Both the position numbers and the translations under genes were made by a program. A stretch of 64,000 nucleotides of DNA, taken from NCBI RefSeq assembly GCF_025979885.1, contig NZ_CP110139.1, forward strand, positions 3,616,001 to 3,680,000, read 5' to 3'. The DNA is from Hymenobacter sp. YIM 151500-1. GTDB taxonomy: Bacteria > Bacteroidota > Bacteroidia > Cytophagales > Hymenobacteraceae. This document shows positions 49,543 to 58,492 of the stretch, in pieces. Below the pieces are notes generated by a model, which saw only the letters and a list, made by a program, of their open reading frames with translations, had not been told where the DNA came from and made no database searches. How positions within the stretch are numbered: position 1 is the stretch's first letter; each line of letters starts with the position of its first letter.

Positions 49543-51009
49543 CTACTGCTTGCCTCTATCCGAGGAGTTGCTGGTGTAGGTGCTGGCTTTGCCGAAGGAC
49601 TCTTTGATTTCGTCGACGGCGGCGCGGCTGCTCAGGCGCTTGGGCTTGGTGTTGAGGAAGGTGCCGTCTTCGGCCAGCAGAATGTAGCTGGGCACATCCT
49701 GAATGGCGTAGGCGCGGGCCACGGCCGAGCGCAGGCCGCCGGTGGCCCGCACGTGCACGCCCGGCAGCTTCTTGCTCACCACCAACTGCTTCCAGGCACC
49801 TTCGTTTTCATCGAGGGCAATGTTGAGGAACACGATATTCTTGCCGTCGAAGCGCTTGGCCAGCTCGGCGGCGTAGGGCAGGTCGCGCAGGGCCAGGCCG
49901 CTGGTGGTGCGCCAGAAGTTCATGTACACCAGCTTGCCCGCAAACTGCCGTAGGCTCACCGTGTCGCCCTTCGACGATACCAGCTTGAAGTTGGGAGCCG
50001 GGGCCCCGATGGCAAACGCCTTGTGCACCTCAAAGTCGTGGCGCAGCAGGGGATAATAGGTGTGCTTGGTATCCAGGGCCCGGAAGTCTTCCAGCATGGC
50101 CGCCGACTGCTTCACGTGGCCGAAGCGGAACGACTCCTGCATCACCCGCCCCATGAGCACCATCCGGATGGGGCCCGCCAGCTGGCTTTTGGCCAGCTCG
50201 TAGCACACGCGGTAAAAGTCGGGGTCGGAGCGCTGCTTGCCCTGGGTGGTGGCCATGTAGTGCACGTAGTTCAGCAAAAACTCGTGGTACAGCTCACTGC
50301 GGATGGCCGCCTCGTTGTTGATCAGCGTTTTCTCCTTGAGAAAATCGTAGTAGGTGGGCGACATATTCAGGCGGGCCTCGGTGGCCACCACCTGCTCGCG
50401 CAGGTCCTGAAAGGTCAGCCGGTCGTTGGCGTAGCTGTAGTCAATCTGGGCCTTGGCGTAGGCTTTGAAAGCAGAAGACAACGTCGGGTTGTCCTCCATA
50501 TACTCCTGCAAAAACTTCTGCTCCTCTTTGCGGCGGTAGTCCAGAAACGACAGGAAGCCCGGCTCGTAGAGCATGATGTTTTCGGGCAGCACCTGAAACC
50601 CGTCATTTTCGACAAACCGCTCTTCGGTTTCCGTAAGGTAGCTGTTGGCCTCGGCTCCTTTGCCTTTAAAGCGCACCGAGCTGGCCAGGTCCGAGCCTTT
50701 GAAGCGCACATCGAGCTGGTTGCCGGGCTCCACAAACAGCTCGGCCACGTCGTCGCCGTACACGAGGTCGGCGCGGGTGGGGCCGGGTACGGTCAGGGCC
50801 AGCCGGAACTCGCCTTTGTCGTTGAGGCGGGCGTAGGTAATCTGCTCTTTGGGGTCGAGTAAATTTTCGCGCACCGACACTGCCACTGTATCAGACGTGC
50901 GGCCGCTGACCTTGCCGGTCAGCACCACCGTGCCCTGGGCCGCGCCCAGCAAAGGAAAGGCCAGCAAGCCGGCCCACAGGAATGCAGCGAAGGTATGTCG
51001 ATTAGCCAT
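49543..51009 (-). CDS. TlpA/thioredoxin-like envelope protein without CxxC
   Basis: A 488-residue exported protein. It has a signal peptide (1-24, ending LGAAQG), an N-terminal beta-rich domain seen in Bacteroidetes TlpA relatives (LTGKVSGRTSDTVAVSVREN), a long helical middle (about 120-330), and a C-terminal thioredoxin fold starting FAIGAPAPNFKLVSSKGDTV. At the active site the sequence is NFWRTTSGLALRDLP: Trp366 is followed by RTTS where WCxxC is expected. No disulfide-reductase activity is therefore likely, and a binding or scaffold role is more plausible. The cis-proline loop (IQDVPSYILL) is kept. ATG 51009 was preferred to a GTG at 51021. Confidence 0.85.
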   Translation of the reverse strand: MANRHTFAAFLWAGLLAFPLLGAAQGTVVLTGKVSGRTSDTVAVSVRENLLDPKEQITYARLNDKGEFRLALTVPGPTRADLVYGDDVAELFVEPGNQLDVRFKGSDLASSVRFKGKGAEANSYLTETEERFVENDGFQVLPENIMLYEPGFLSFLDYRRKEEQKFLQEYMEDNPTLSSAFKAYAKAQIDYSYANDRLTFQDLREQVVATEARLNMSPTYYDFLKEKTLINNEAAIRSELYHEFLLNYVHYMATTQGKQRSDPDFYRVCYELAKSQLAGPIRMVLMGRVMQESFRFGHVKQSAAMLEDFRALDTKHTYYPLLRHDFEVHKAFAIGAPAPNFKLVSSKGDTVSLRQFAGKLVYMNFWRTTSGLALRDLPYAAELAKRFDGKNIVFLNIALDENEGAWKQLVVSKKLPGVHVRATGGLRSAVARAYAIQDVPSYILLAEDGTFLNTKPKRLSSRAAVDEIKESFGKASTYTSNSSDRGKQ

Positions 51010-51293
51010 CAGGAAAGCCACGCAGAAGTATTGACGATGCCGACGTTGCCCGCTGAGTCAACAGACGAGGTTAGTCAGGTATTTCGCGGTAAAAGTCAAT
51101 TACTGTATCGAAGATACGGCAGAAAGGTTAAGAAAGTCCAATCTGCCGGCTAACTTTTTTCGTAACCGCCGCCTAAGCCCAAAGTTTTGAACACCCGCCT
51201 ACGGGCCTTTTCCAAGCAACATAGCGACTTTACGTGAAAAGCCACGCGCGGCACTCCTTCATACTGAACGAGTTAGCGAAGCTCGTCCGTAGC

Positions 51294-52694
51294 TCACCCA
51301 AACAAACCCGTCAGTACGTCGTCGAGGCGGCTGGCTGGGTGCACCCGGATGCCGTAGCGGGCCAGGTCGAGGCCGCGGGCATTGAATTGAGAAATGTACA
51401 TCTCGGCAAAGCCCAATTTCTCGGCCTCCGACAGGCGCTGGTCGAGGCGGCTCACGGCCCGGATTTCCCCGCTCAGGCCCACTTCCGCCGCCAGGCACAC
51501 CTCACCCCGGATGGGCACGTCGTTCAGGGAGCTAACCACGGCCGCGCACACGGCCAGGTCCAGAGCCGGATCTTCGAGGCGCAGGCCGCCGGCAATGTTC
51601 AGAAACACGTCGTGCTGGCTTAGGCGCAGGCCGCTGCGCTTCTCCAGCACGGCCAGCAGCATTTGCAGGCGCTTGGCGTCGAAGCCGGTGGAGCTGCGCT
51701 GGGGCGTGCCGTAGGTAGCGGGCGTCACGAGGGCCTGCACTTCCACCAGCAACGGGCGGTTGCCTTCCAGCGTGGCCCCGATAGCCATGCCGCTCAGGCT
51801 CTCGGTACGCTGGCTCAGCAGGATTTCCGACGGATTGCTGACCTGGCGCAGGCCCGCGCCCTGCATCTCGTAGATGCCCAGCTCGGAGGTGGAGCCGAAC
51901 CGGTTTTTGATGGTGCGCAGGATGCGGTAGCTCAGGTGCCGGTCGCCCTCAAACTGGAGCACCGTATCCACCATGTGCTCCAGGATTTTGGGGCCGGCAA
52001 TGGAGCCATCTTTGGTAATGTGGCCGATGATGAGCACCGGCACGCCGCTTTCCTTGGCAAACTTCAGCAGCTCAGTGGTGCACTCGCGCACCTGGCTCAC
52101 CGAGCCCGCCCCCGACTCCACGTGGCCCGAGTGCAGGGTCTGGATGGAGTCGATGACCACCACATTGGGCTGGAGCTGGCCGATTTGCTTGAAGATATTC
52201 TGGGTGTTGGTTTCGGTGAGGATGTAGCAGCCGGGGTGCTGGGTGCCTTCGGTAAGGCGCTCGGCCCGCATCTTGATCTGCTGCTCGCTTTCCTCACCCG
52301 AAATGTAGAGCACCTTGAGCTGGCGCAGGGTCATGGCAATCTGGAGCATGAGGGTGCTCTTGCCAATGCCCGGCTCGCCCCCGATGAGCACCAAAGAGCC
52401 CGGTACCAGCCCGCCGCCCAGCACCCGGTCCAGCTCGGCGTCGCGGGTCAGAATGCGGGGCTCTTCCTCGTAGTGTATCTCGCTGACCGGGCGGGGCTTG
52501 GCTACCTTGGTGCTGGTGCCGCCGGCCACCGCCGTGGTGGCTGTTTTCCAGGAGGCAACCGCGGCCGGCTCTTCTTTCTGAAGTACTTCCTCGACATAGG
52601 TGTTCCACTCGCCACAGCTGGGGCAGCGGCCTATCCACTTGGCCGACTGCGCCCCGCAGTTCTGGCAGAAGTAAAGCGTTTTGAGTTTGGCCAT
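51294..52694 (-). CDS. radA: DNA repair protein RadA
   Basis: A RecA-like branch-migration ATPase that processes recombination intermediates. The 466-residue protein has all parts: a C4 zinc finger (Cys10, 13, 24, 27 in CQNCGAQ and RCPSCGEW), Walker A GGEPGIGKSTL, a DSIQT Walker B region, the RadA-specific KNRFG motif (KNRFGSTSELGIYEM), and a C-terminal Lon-like domain. ATG 52694 starts exactly at MAKLKTLYFCQNC, as in other RadA proteins; the 31 upstream in-frame codons are not conserved-looking. It stands alone on its strand between two unrelated genes. Confidence 0.96.
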   Translation of the reverse strand: MAKLKTLYFCQNCGAQSAKWIGRCPSCGEWNTYVEEVLQKEEPAAVASWKTATTAVAGGTSTKVAKPRPVSEIHYEEEPRILTRDAELDRVLGGGLVPGSLVLIGGEPGIGKSTLMLQIAMTLRQLKVLYISGEESEQQIKMRAERLTEGTQHPGCYILTETNTQNIFKQIGQLQPNVVVIDSIQTLHSGHVESGAGSVSQVRECTTELLKFAKESGVPVLIIGHITKDGSIAGPKILEHMVDTVLQFEGDRHLSYRILRTIKNRFGSTSELGIYEMQGAGLRQVSNPSEILLSQRTESLSGMAIGATLEGNRPLLVEVQALVTPATYGTPQRSSTGFDAKRLQMLLAVLEKRSGLRLSQHDVFLNIAGGLRLEDPALDLAVCAAVVSSLNDVPIRGEVCLAAEVGLSGEIRAVSRLDQRLSEAEKLGFAEMYISQFNARGLDLARYGIRVHPASRLDDVLTGLFG

Positions 52695-52824
52695 TCGATA
52701 GAGATGAGCTAGAAAGAAGAAAAGGATTTTAGCGGCAGAAAAGTTTGGTAAGAATAGAGTTTTGGCGGGAAGGCAAAGGCCAAGCAACGCGGACTGACTC
52801 CCTGCTCAGGTTATAATTCGAGAA

Positions 52825-53035
52825 CGACGCACCCCCAGCCCCTCCGGGAGAAGGGGCCAGGCGTCAGCTGTAAGCCATAAGATGCACGCTACAAGCGCTG
52901 TTCAAGTGAGCCCTTGGTTTAAGCAAGCTTGCCGCTTGCAGCCTGAAGCTTGTAGCTCATCAGAACGCACCCCCGTCCCACCTCGCTTGACGCGCGACAT
53001 CCCGCGGGGGAGGGGACGGGGGTGGGGCTGCTGCC
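52825..53035. repeat. Mixed repeat remnants between radA and ppk2
   Basis: This intergenic stretch holds acgcacccccagcccctccg and cgcacccccgtcccacctcg with gggggaggggacgggggtgg, relatives of the cctcacccc family. It also has gtcagctgtaagcc and gcagcctgaagcttgtagct, relatives of the repeat at 59.97-60.04 kb. No gene is supported. Confidence 0.4.
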
Positions 53036-53040
53036 GTGTC

Positions 53041-53811
53041 TTACCGTGGCCGTTCTTCCTTCGATACCGGGTACTGCGGGTTCAGGTCGGCAAGCGTGTC
53101 GCGCAGGGTGCGGGCTACTACGTAGGCTTTGTACCAGTTCTGGTCGGCGGGCACCAGGTGCCAGGGGCAGGAGGGGGGGCTGCAATGCTTGAACACGTCT
53201 TCGTACACGGCGCGGTACTGGGGCCACTGCTTGGCCTTGTCTTCGTCGCCGGCCTCATATTTCCAGCGCTTTTCGGGGTCCGTGACGCGCTCTTGCAGCC
53301 GGGCCCGCTGCTCCTCTTCCGACACGTGCAGGTAGAACTTGAGCACCGTGGTGCCGGCCTGCTGCAACAGCTTTTCGAAGTTGTTGATGGCTTCAAACCG
53401 CCGCTGGGCTTCTTCCTTGTTCACCAGCCCCAGCACCCTGGTAATCAGCACGTCTTCGTAGTGTGAGCGGTTGAAGACGTGGATCATGCCTTTGGGCGGC
53501 ACTTGCTGGTGCACCCGCCACAGAAAATCGTGGGCCAGCTCCAGCTCGGTAGGCTCCTTAAACGAGTACACCCGCACGCCTTGGGGGTTGAGGCCGCTGA
53601 ATACCCGCCGGATCAGGCCGTCTTTGCCGCTGGCGTCCATGCCTTGCAGCACCACCAGCACACTGCGCCGGTTTTCGGCGTAGAGGCGTTTTTGCAGCTC
53701 CACTAGCTCCTGCTGAAGCTGCTGCATTTGCTGGAGCGTGTCGTCCTTGTGAACCCCATCCGGGGCCCGGCTGGGCAGCGTGGCGAGGTTGACGGCGGCG
53801 GGAGTTTTCAT
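53041..53811 (-). CDS. Polyphosphate kinase 2 family phosphotransferase
   Basis: Uses polyphosphate to phosphorylate nucleotides (AMP, ADP or GDP) in the cytoplasm. The 256-residue single-domain PPK2 has Walker A GMDASGKDG (57-65) with an upstream VLVVLQ strand, the lid region VRVYSFKEPTELELAHDFLW, and the Walker B/acidic segment IHVFNRSHYEDVLITRV. Conserved WKYEAGDEDKAKQWPQY and PWHLVPADQNWYKAYVV segments follow, with a C-terminal extension rich in charged residues. One-domain PPK2 proteins of this class often make ADP from AMP or polyphosphate-driven ATP; the direction cannot be decided from sequence. Confidence 0.94.
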   Translation of the reverse strand: MKTPAAVNLATLPSRAPDGVHKDDTLQQMQQLQQELVELQKRLYAENRRSVLVVLQGMDASGKDGLIRRVFSGLNPQGVRVYSFKEPTELELAHDFLWRVHQQVPPKGMIHVFNRSHYEDVLITRVLGLVNKEEAQRRFEAINNFEKLLQQAGTTVLKFYLHVSEEEQRARLQERVTDPEKRWKYEAGDEDKAKQWPQYRAVYEDVFKHCSPPSCPWHLVPADQNWYKAYVVARTLRDTLADLNPQYPVSKEERPR

Positions 53812-54010
53812 AGGTCAAGGAAAAAGGTGAAGCAACGCAGAGCTTGGTTAGGCCCGCTCCGGCAGCCGCACGTCGGGCGCATCTGGCGGGCTGGGCTACG
53901 TGGGCACTGCACAGGATGCAGGATGGTCTTTCTACTTCCTAAGCAGCCTAAAGTTGTAGAATAAACAGATGCGTCTATCTTTAGCCAAGATTTACCTAAC
54001 CAATCAACCT

Positions 54011-54445
54011 ATGCGCATTCTGCTGTTACCCTTTTTGCTAGCCGTAACCGCCGGCACGGCCACTGCCCAGACACAAGCAATAACCCCGTCGCCGGATTCG
54101 GCCACGGTGGTGTTCTACCGGCCTCCTATGTTTGCGCAGGCCGCCACTAATTTCACCGTACGGGCCAATGGCGCCGAGCTGTGCCGCCTCAGCAACAAGC
54201 GCTACTTCGTGGTACGCCTCAAGCCCGGCCCTACCACGTTCACGTCGGTAGCCGGCGGCCTGAACCTGCCCGACAAGGACAACCTCGACCTGAAGCTGGA
54301 GCCCAACAAGGTATACTACGTGCAGGGAGACGTAAAAAACCGCCTGATGACGACGGCAATGGTGTTTACGGAAGTCACTGAATCGACGGCGGCTAAGAAA
54401 ATGACCGACCTGAAGCGGGACAACTGCGGAGCTGGCCAGCCGTAA
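54011..54445 (+). CDS. DUF2846-like exported protein
   Basis: A 144-residue protein with a signal peptide (1-20, ending TATAQT) and a beta-rich domain matching DUF2846: an opening SATVVFYRPPMF strand, then VRANGAELCRLSNKRYFVVRLKPG, and a late KVYYVQGDV strand. No catalytic motif is visible. Start 54011 is chosen because it gives the signal directly; 53969 would add 14 residues before it. Single gene; location suggests a periplasmic or lipid-surface role, otherwise unknown. Confidence 0.75.
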   Translation: MRILLLPFLLAVTAGTATAQTQAITPSPDSATVVFYRPPMFAQAATNFTVRANGAELCRLSNKRYFVVRLKPGPTTFTSVAGGLNLPDKDNLDLKLEPNKVYYVQGDVKNRLMTTAMVFTEVTESTAAKKMTDLKRDNCGAGQP

Positions 54446-54469
54446 ACGCTTGGGTGCCGCCCGCACCTG

Positions 54470-54504
54470 CCGCCCCCGTCCGGTTACGCGCCAGTCGGGG
54501 GCGG
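54470..54504 (+). terminator. GC hairpin after the DUF2846 gene
   Basis: ccgcccccg (54470-54478) pairs exactly with cgggggcgg (54496-54504). It begins 25 bp after the stop codon, followed by ttgcgcgttgttgg. No clear T-run is present. The rest of the gap to 54762 shows no gene or element that I can support. Confidence 0.5.
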
Positions 54505-54762
54505 TTGCGCGTTGTTGGCGTGCGTCCCCGTAATTAGAAGCTGCGCCCCCGGCTGCGGCGGCTTCGTCTGTTTTCGTCTGGTAAAGTACACGCCTGGGCT
54601 GTGCGTCTTAAGCTGTCGAAGGCTGCCCGTGGCCCTCGCGCCCGGCCTGCATCCGGGAAGATACTGCATGTGGTGGGCCGGCGTGTGCTTCACCCAAATA
54701 CGTCTAATCATCCGTACTTCTGGCTTCTCTTCTGAAAGGTGCCAGCGTTGAGTGCCCGTACC

Positions 54763-56145
54763 ATGCTCACTGCCCAAGACCTAACCAGCGTTGCCGCCTT
54801 CGCCGACCTGCCCCCGGAAACCCTGGAGTGGCTGGCCCAGCACGGGGAAGTGCGCGACTTCACCGCCGGCACCGAAATCTTCCGGCCCGGCGACCCGGCC
54901 CAGTACCTGACGGCCATGCTGCACGGCGGCATGCAGTTCTACGCCGTGCGCAACGGCCAGCGAGAGCCGGGCTTCCGGCAGGAGGCAGGCCAGGTCAGCG
55001 GGGTGCTGCCCTATTCCCGCCTGCGCGAAATCAAAGGCTACGGCGTGGCCATCGGCGACACCCGCCTCTACCTGCTGGACCGTGACAAGTTTCCGGAGCT
55101 GGAGCGCCAGAGCCCCGAGCTGGTGCAGCGCCTGGTGGGCCTGATGAGCGACCGGGCCCGGCTGGAGGCCCGTACCCAGGAACGCGACGAGAAGCTGCGG
55201 GCCCTGGGCAAGCTCTCGGCCGGCCTGGCTCACGAGCTGAACAACCCCGCCGCCGCCATTGTGCGCGGGGCCGAAACCCTGAACCACAGCCTGCTGCGCC
55301 TGCCCGAGCTGCTGCTGGAGCTGGTGGGCCACTGCCCCGACCCCGCTTCCATCGGCGCCCTGACCCAGCTGGCCGCTGCCCCCGTGCCCGAGCGGGCCAC
55401 CCTCAGCCCCCTGGAGCGGGCCGACCAGGAAGACGCCCTGGCTGAGTGGCTGGAAGAGCAGCAGGTGCCCGACGGCTACCAGCTGGCCTCCGGCCTTCTC
55501 GACGCCGGCCTGAGCCCCGACAGTCTGGCCCCGGTGCTGACTGCCCTACCCGCCCACTCCCGGCCCGTGGCGCTGGCCTGGCTGGAAGGCCACCTCACCA
55601 TCCGGCGCCTGGTGCACGACGTGCAGGAAGCCGGAGCCCGTATCAGCACGCTGGTTGGCAACGTGAAGACCTACAGCCACATGGACCGCGCCACCGACCT
55701 GGCCCCGCTCGACGTGCATCCCGGCCTCGACAGCACCCTCAACCTGCTGGGCTTTGCCCTGCGCGAAAAGCACATCCGGGTGGTGCGCGACTATGCGCCC
55801 GGCCTGCCGCAGGTGCTGGGCCAGGCCGGCAGCCTCAACCAGGTGTGGACCAACCTGCTCGACAACGCCATCGACGCCCTGCCAGCCGAGGGAGGCGGCG
55901 AAATCACGGTGCGCACCCGCCAGGAGGGCGACTTCGTGCGGGTGTTTATTATCGACAACGGCCCCGGCATCCCGCCCGATGTGCTGCCCCGCATCCTGGA
56001 GCCGTTCTTCACCACCAAGCCCCCCGGCGAAGGCACCGGCCTCGGCCTCGACATTGCCCTGCGCCTGGTGGAGCAGCACGGCGGCACGCTGGAAGTGCAG
56101 TCGGCCCCCGGCCACACCGAGTTTTGCGTGTGGCTGCCTACGTAG
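54763..56145 (+). CDS. Histidine kinase with N-terminal cNMP-binding-like domain
   Basis: A soluble sensor kinase, first gene of an unusual two-component pair. The 460 residues have an N-terminal cyclic-nucleotide-binding-fold domain (about 1-125: FADLPPETLEWLAQHGEVRD, FRPGDPAQYLTAML). There is no membrane segment. A HisKA region follows with phospho-acceptor His157 in LSAGLAHELNNPAAA, then a helical insert, then an HATPase: N-box NLLDNAIDALPA (Asn368), G1 DNGPGIP and G2 GEGTGLGLDIAL. The kinase is complete. Its stop codon lies within the left arm of a 24-bp inverted repeat, which separates it from the partner gene by 354 bp. Ligand unknown; cAMP or another small molecule is possible, or the domain may only sense redox state indirectly. 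Confidence 0.9.
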   Translation: MLTAQDLTSVAAFADLPPETLEWLAQHGEVRDFTAGTEIFRPGDPAQYLTAMLHGGMQFYAVRNGQREPGFRQEAGQVSGVLPYSRLREIKGYGVAIGDTRLYLLDRDKFPELERQSPELVQRLVGLMSDRARLEARTQERDEKLRALGKLSAGLAHELNNPAAAIVRGAETLNHSLLRLPELLLELVGHCPDPASIGALTQLAAAPVPERATLSPLERADQEDALAEWLEEQQVPDGYQLASGLLDAGLSPDSLAPVLTALPAHSRPVALAWLEGHLTIRRLVHDVQEAGARISTLVGNVKTYSHMDRATDLAPLDVHPGLDSTLNLLGFALREKHIRVVRDYAPGLPQVLGQAGSLNQVWTNLLDNAIDALPAEGGGEITVRTRQEGDFVRVFIIDNGPGIPPDVLPRILEPFFTTKPPGEGTGLGLDIALRLVEQHGGTLEVQSAPGHTEFCVWLPT

Positions 56146-56494
56146 GGGCGCGTTGCACGCGCCCGCCGGCTGTGGTCGGCCAGGGGTGCAGGAACTTGCT
56201 TCTATGCTTTTTGCATCTTAAACTGTTTAGGAAGTCACCAAAGGCACCTCGGCCCGTCCTGCTGAATTTGGCGTCCGCCCCGCGAAGCCTCTCCCGCTTC
56301 GGTGCAGCAGCAAGCAGGCAGCCAGCAGGCAGCCAGCAGCAGAGCTGCTTTGCTAGGCTGACTTTCGGTTCGGCTGCGCGGACGCCAAGTGAAGCAGGGC
56401 GGCCTGGTAAATCTCTGAATAGCTTCCTGTTTATGTTGAACACTCTAAGCCGCGACGGCGCCCCAACGAACGGGCGCGTGCAACGCGCCCCTAC
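56142..56494. repeat. 353-bp element with 24-bp perfect terminal inverted repeats
   Basis: This fills 56146-56499. Terminal arms 56142-56165 (gtaggggcgcgttgcacgcg...) and 56471-56494 are exactly complementary. The left arm contains the TAG of the kinase gene, and the right arm ends 5 bp before the start of the receiver fusion gene. Inside, a short tandem gcaggcagcca unit occurs near 56310-56340. A segment near 56247-56280 (aaggcacctcggcccgtcct, ggcgtccgc) resembles 7112-7147. No protein is encoded, so it looks like a MITE-like repeat inserted in an operon. Confidence 0.75.
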
Positions 56495-56499
56495 ATTTT

Positions 56500-58152
56500 A
56501 TGAAAAAGCCTGTTCTGCTTGCTGTTGATGATGACCCCCAGGTGCTCAGCGCCATCGACCGGGACCTGCGCCAGGAGTTCCGGCGCGACTACCGGGTGCT
56601 GCGGGCCGCCTCCGGCGACGAGGCCCTGACGACCATCCGGGAGCTGAAGGCCCGCGAGGAGCCCCTGGCCCTTATCCTGGCCGACCAGCGCATGCCCGGC
56701 ATGGAGGGCGTGGAGCTGCTGGCCGAGGCCCGCACCCTCTACCCCGACGCCAAGCGGGTGCTGCTCACGGCCTACGCCGACACCGAAGCCGCCATCCGGG
56801 CCATCAACTCGGCCCGCCTCGACCATTACCTGATGAAGCCCTGGGACCCGCCCCAGCAGCTGCTCTACCCCACCCTGCACGACTTGCTGAAAGCCTGGGA
56901 GCTGACCTACAAGCCCCGCTTCGATGGGCTGCGGCTGATTGGGTTTCAATGGTCGCCGCTTTCCCACGACCTCAAAGACTTTCTGGCCGGCTACCTCGTC
57001 GGCTACCAGTGGCTCGACTTTGAAACCAACCCCGATGCCCGCACCCTGCTGGAAGCCAAGGGCCTGACTTCCCACGACCTACCCGTGGTGCTGCTGGAAG
57101 ACGGCACGGCCCTGGCCCGCCCCACCACCACCGACGTAGCCACCCGCATTGGCCTCACCGTGCAGGCCTCCCAGGAGCTGTACGACGTAGTGGTGATTGG
57201 GGCCGGTCCTTCGGGGCTGGGCGCGGCCGTGTACGGAGCCTCGGAAGGCCTGCGCACCTTGGTGATTGAGCGCCAAGCCCCCGGCGGGCAAGCCGGCACC
57301 TCCTCCCGCATCGAAAACTACCTGGGCTTTCCGACAGGGCTGAGCGGCAGCGAGCTGGCGCACCGGGCCTGGGCCCAGGCCGTACGCCTCGGGGCCGAGT
57401 TTCTGGCCCCGCAGGAAGTAACCGAGCTGTGTGTGCAGGATGGCTACAAGGTGCTGACCCTAGCCGACGGCGGCACCGTGCGCACCCGCGCCGTAGTGCT
57501 GGCCACCGGCGTCAGCTACCGCACCCTCGACGTGCCCGGCGAAAGCCACCTGAGCGGGGCCGGCGTATACTACGGCGCCGCCCGCACCGAGGCCCGCTCC
57601 TGCGAGGAGCAGGACGTGTACATCGTGGGCGGGGGTAACTCGGCGGGCCAGGCCGCCATGTACCTGTCCACCTACGCCCGCCAGGTCTACATCCTGATTC
57701 GGGGCGAGAACCTGGCGGCCAGCATGTCGGCGTACCTGATTGAGCAGATTGCTCAGACGCCCAACATCGAGATTCTGCCTTTCACGCAGGTGCAGGAAGT
57801 GTGCGGGCAGGACCACCTGGAGGAAGTCGTCATCAACCGCAACGGCCAGGTGGAGCGGCGCCCGGCCCGGGCCCTGTTCGTATTTATCGGGGCCAAGCCC
57901 AGCACCGAATGGGTGTGCCAAACGGCCGTGTGCGACGGTAAAGGCTACGTGCTCACGGGCCGCGACCTGGTGCAGGACCCGCGCTACGGCGCCATCTGGA
58001 AGCACAACCGGGAGCCGTACCTGCTCGAAACCTGCGTGCCCGGCGTATTTGCCGCCGGCGACAGCCGCGCCGGCGCCATGGCCCGCGTGGCCTCGGCCGT
58101 GGGCGAAGGCGCCATGGCCATTAAGTTCGTGCACCAGTATTTGGATGAGTAA
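56500..58152 (+). CDS. Receiver / glutaredoxin-like / TrxR-like fusion protein
   Basis: A 550-residue fusion. Residues 1-125 are a CheY-like receiver (VDDDPQVL; phospho-acceptor Asp62 in LADQRMPG; LLTAYAD; LMKPWDP). Residues about 145-222 look like a thioredoxin/glutaredoxin fold (LRLIGFQWSPLSHDL, then LPVVLLEDG), with WSPLSHD where CPxC would be. Residues 226-550 are a thioredoxin-reductase-like flavoprotein (VVVIGAGPSGLGAAVYG; NAD(P)H motif YIVGGGNSAGQAAM near 374; C-terminal VFAAGDSRAGAM). Its CxxC is also missing: the CATC region reads GAARTEARSC. Such a 'fused response regulator/thioredoxin-disulfide reductase' is known from genome annotation but hardly studied. It follows the cNMP-domain kinase, its likely partner. 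The absence of redox cysteines argues against ordinary disulfide reduction. Confidence 0.9.
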   Translation: MKKPVLLAVDDDPQVLSAIDRDLRQEFRRDYRVLRAASGDEALTTIRELKAREEPLALILADQRMPGMEGVELLAEARTLYPDAKRVLLTAYADTEAAIRAINSARLDHYLMKPWDPPQQLLYPTLHDLLKAWELTYKPRFDGLRLIGFQWSPLSHDLKDFLAGYLVGYQWLDFETNPDARTLLEAKGLTSHDLPVVLLEDGTALARPTTTDVATRIGLTVQASQELYDVVVIGAGPSGLGAAVYGASEGLRTLVIERQAPGGQAGTSSRIENYLGFPTGLSGSELAHRAWAQAVRLGAEFLAPQEVTELCVQDGYKVLTLADGGTVRTRAVVLATGVSYRTLDVPGESHLSGAGVYYGAARTEARSCEEQDVYIVGGGNSAGQAAMYLSTYARQVYILIRGENLAASMSAYLIEQIAQTPNIEILPFTQVQEVCGQDHLEEVVINRNGQVERRPARALFVFIGAKPSTEWVCQTAVCDGKGYVLTGRDLVQDPRYGAIWKHNREPYLLETCVPGVFAAGDSRAGAMARVASAVGEGAMAIKFVHQYLDE

Positions 58153-58165
58153 CATCGAAGCCGTC

Positions 58166-58239
58166 TAGAAAGTCGGTAGCGCGTCTTGCTTTAACTGCGC
58201 CTCCGGCTGCGCTCAGTAGGGCGTGCTACCGACTTTCTA
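58166..58239. repeat. 15-bp inverted repeat after the fusion gene
   Basis: tagaaagtcggtagc (58166-58180) is exactly complementary to 58225-58239 with a GC-rich 44-base centre. It lies 13 bp after the stop codon and may end the two-component operon. The rest of 58153-58492, down to the metallophosphoesterase start, shows no gene; the sequence is A/T-richer from about 58310. Confidence 0.6.
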
Positions 58240-58492
58240 AACGACTTCGTAGGGCGCCACTGCTGCTTGTGCTACTAAGCAGCATGGCACAGCTGCCAAT
58301 ACGGAAACGCACGAAGAATTTTTATGGCGTTTGGTAGCTAAAGAAGGCTGTTTCTCAAGCGACGGGGCTTTTGTAACGGAAACGTTTCAACAGAATATAG
58401 ATAAGATACAAACAAAGCTTGGGCCTCACTAGTATATAGCCCCGTGGCGATTCTGTGTGGGGTTGCCGTTGTTTTGTATGTGTGCCGTAGTT

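Noticed and set aside
54484..54777. Minus-strand frame of about 97 codons before the kinase gene
   Set aside because: It overlaps a hairpin and the kinase start, has no motif, and lies in a probable promoter region.
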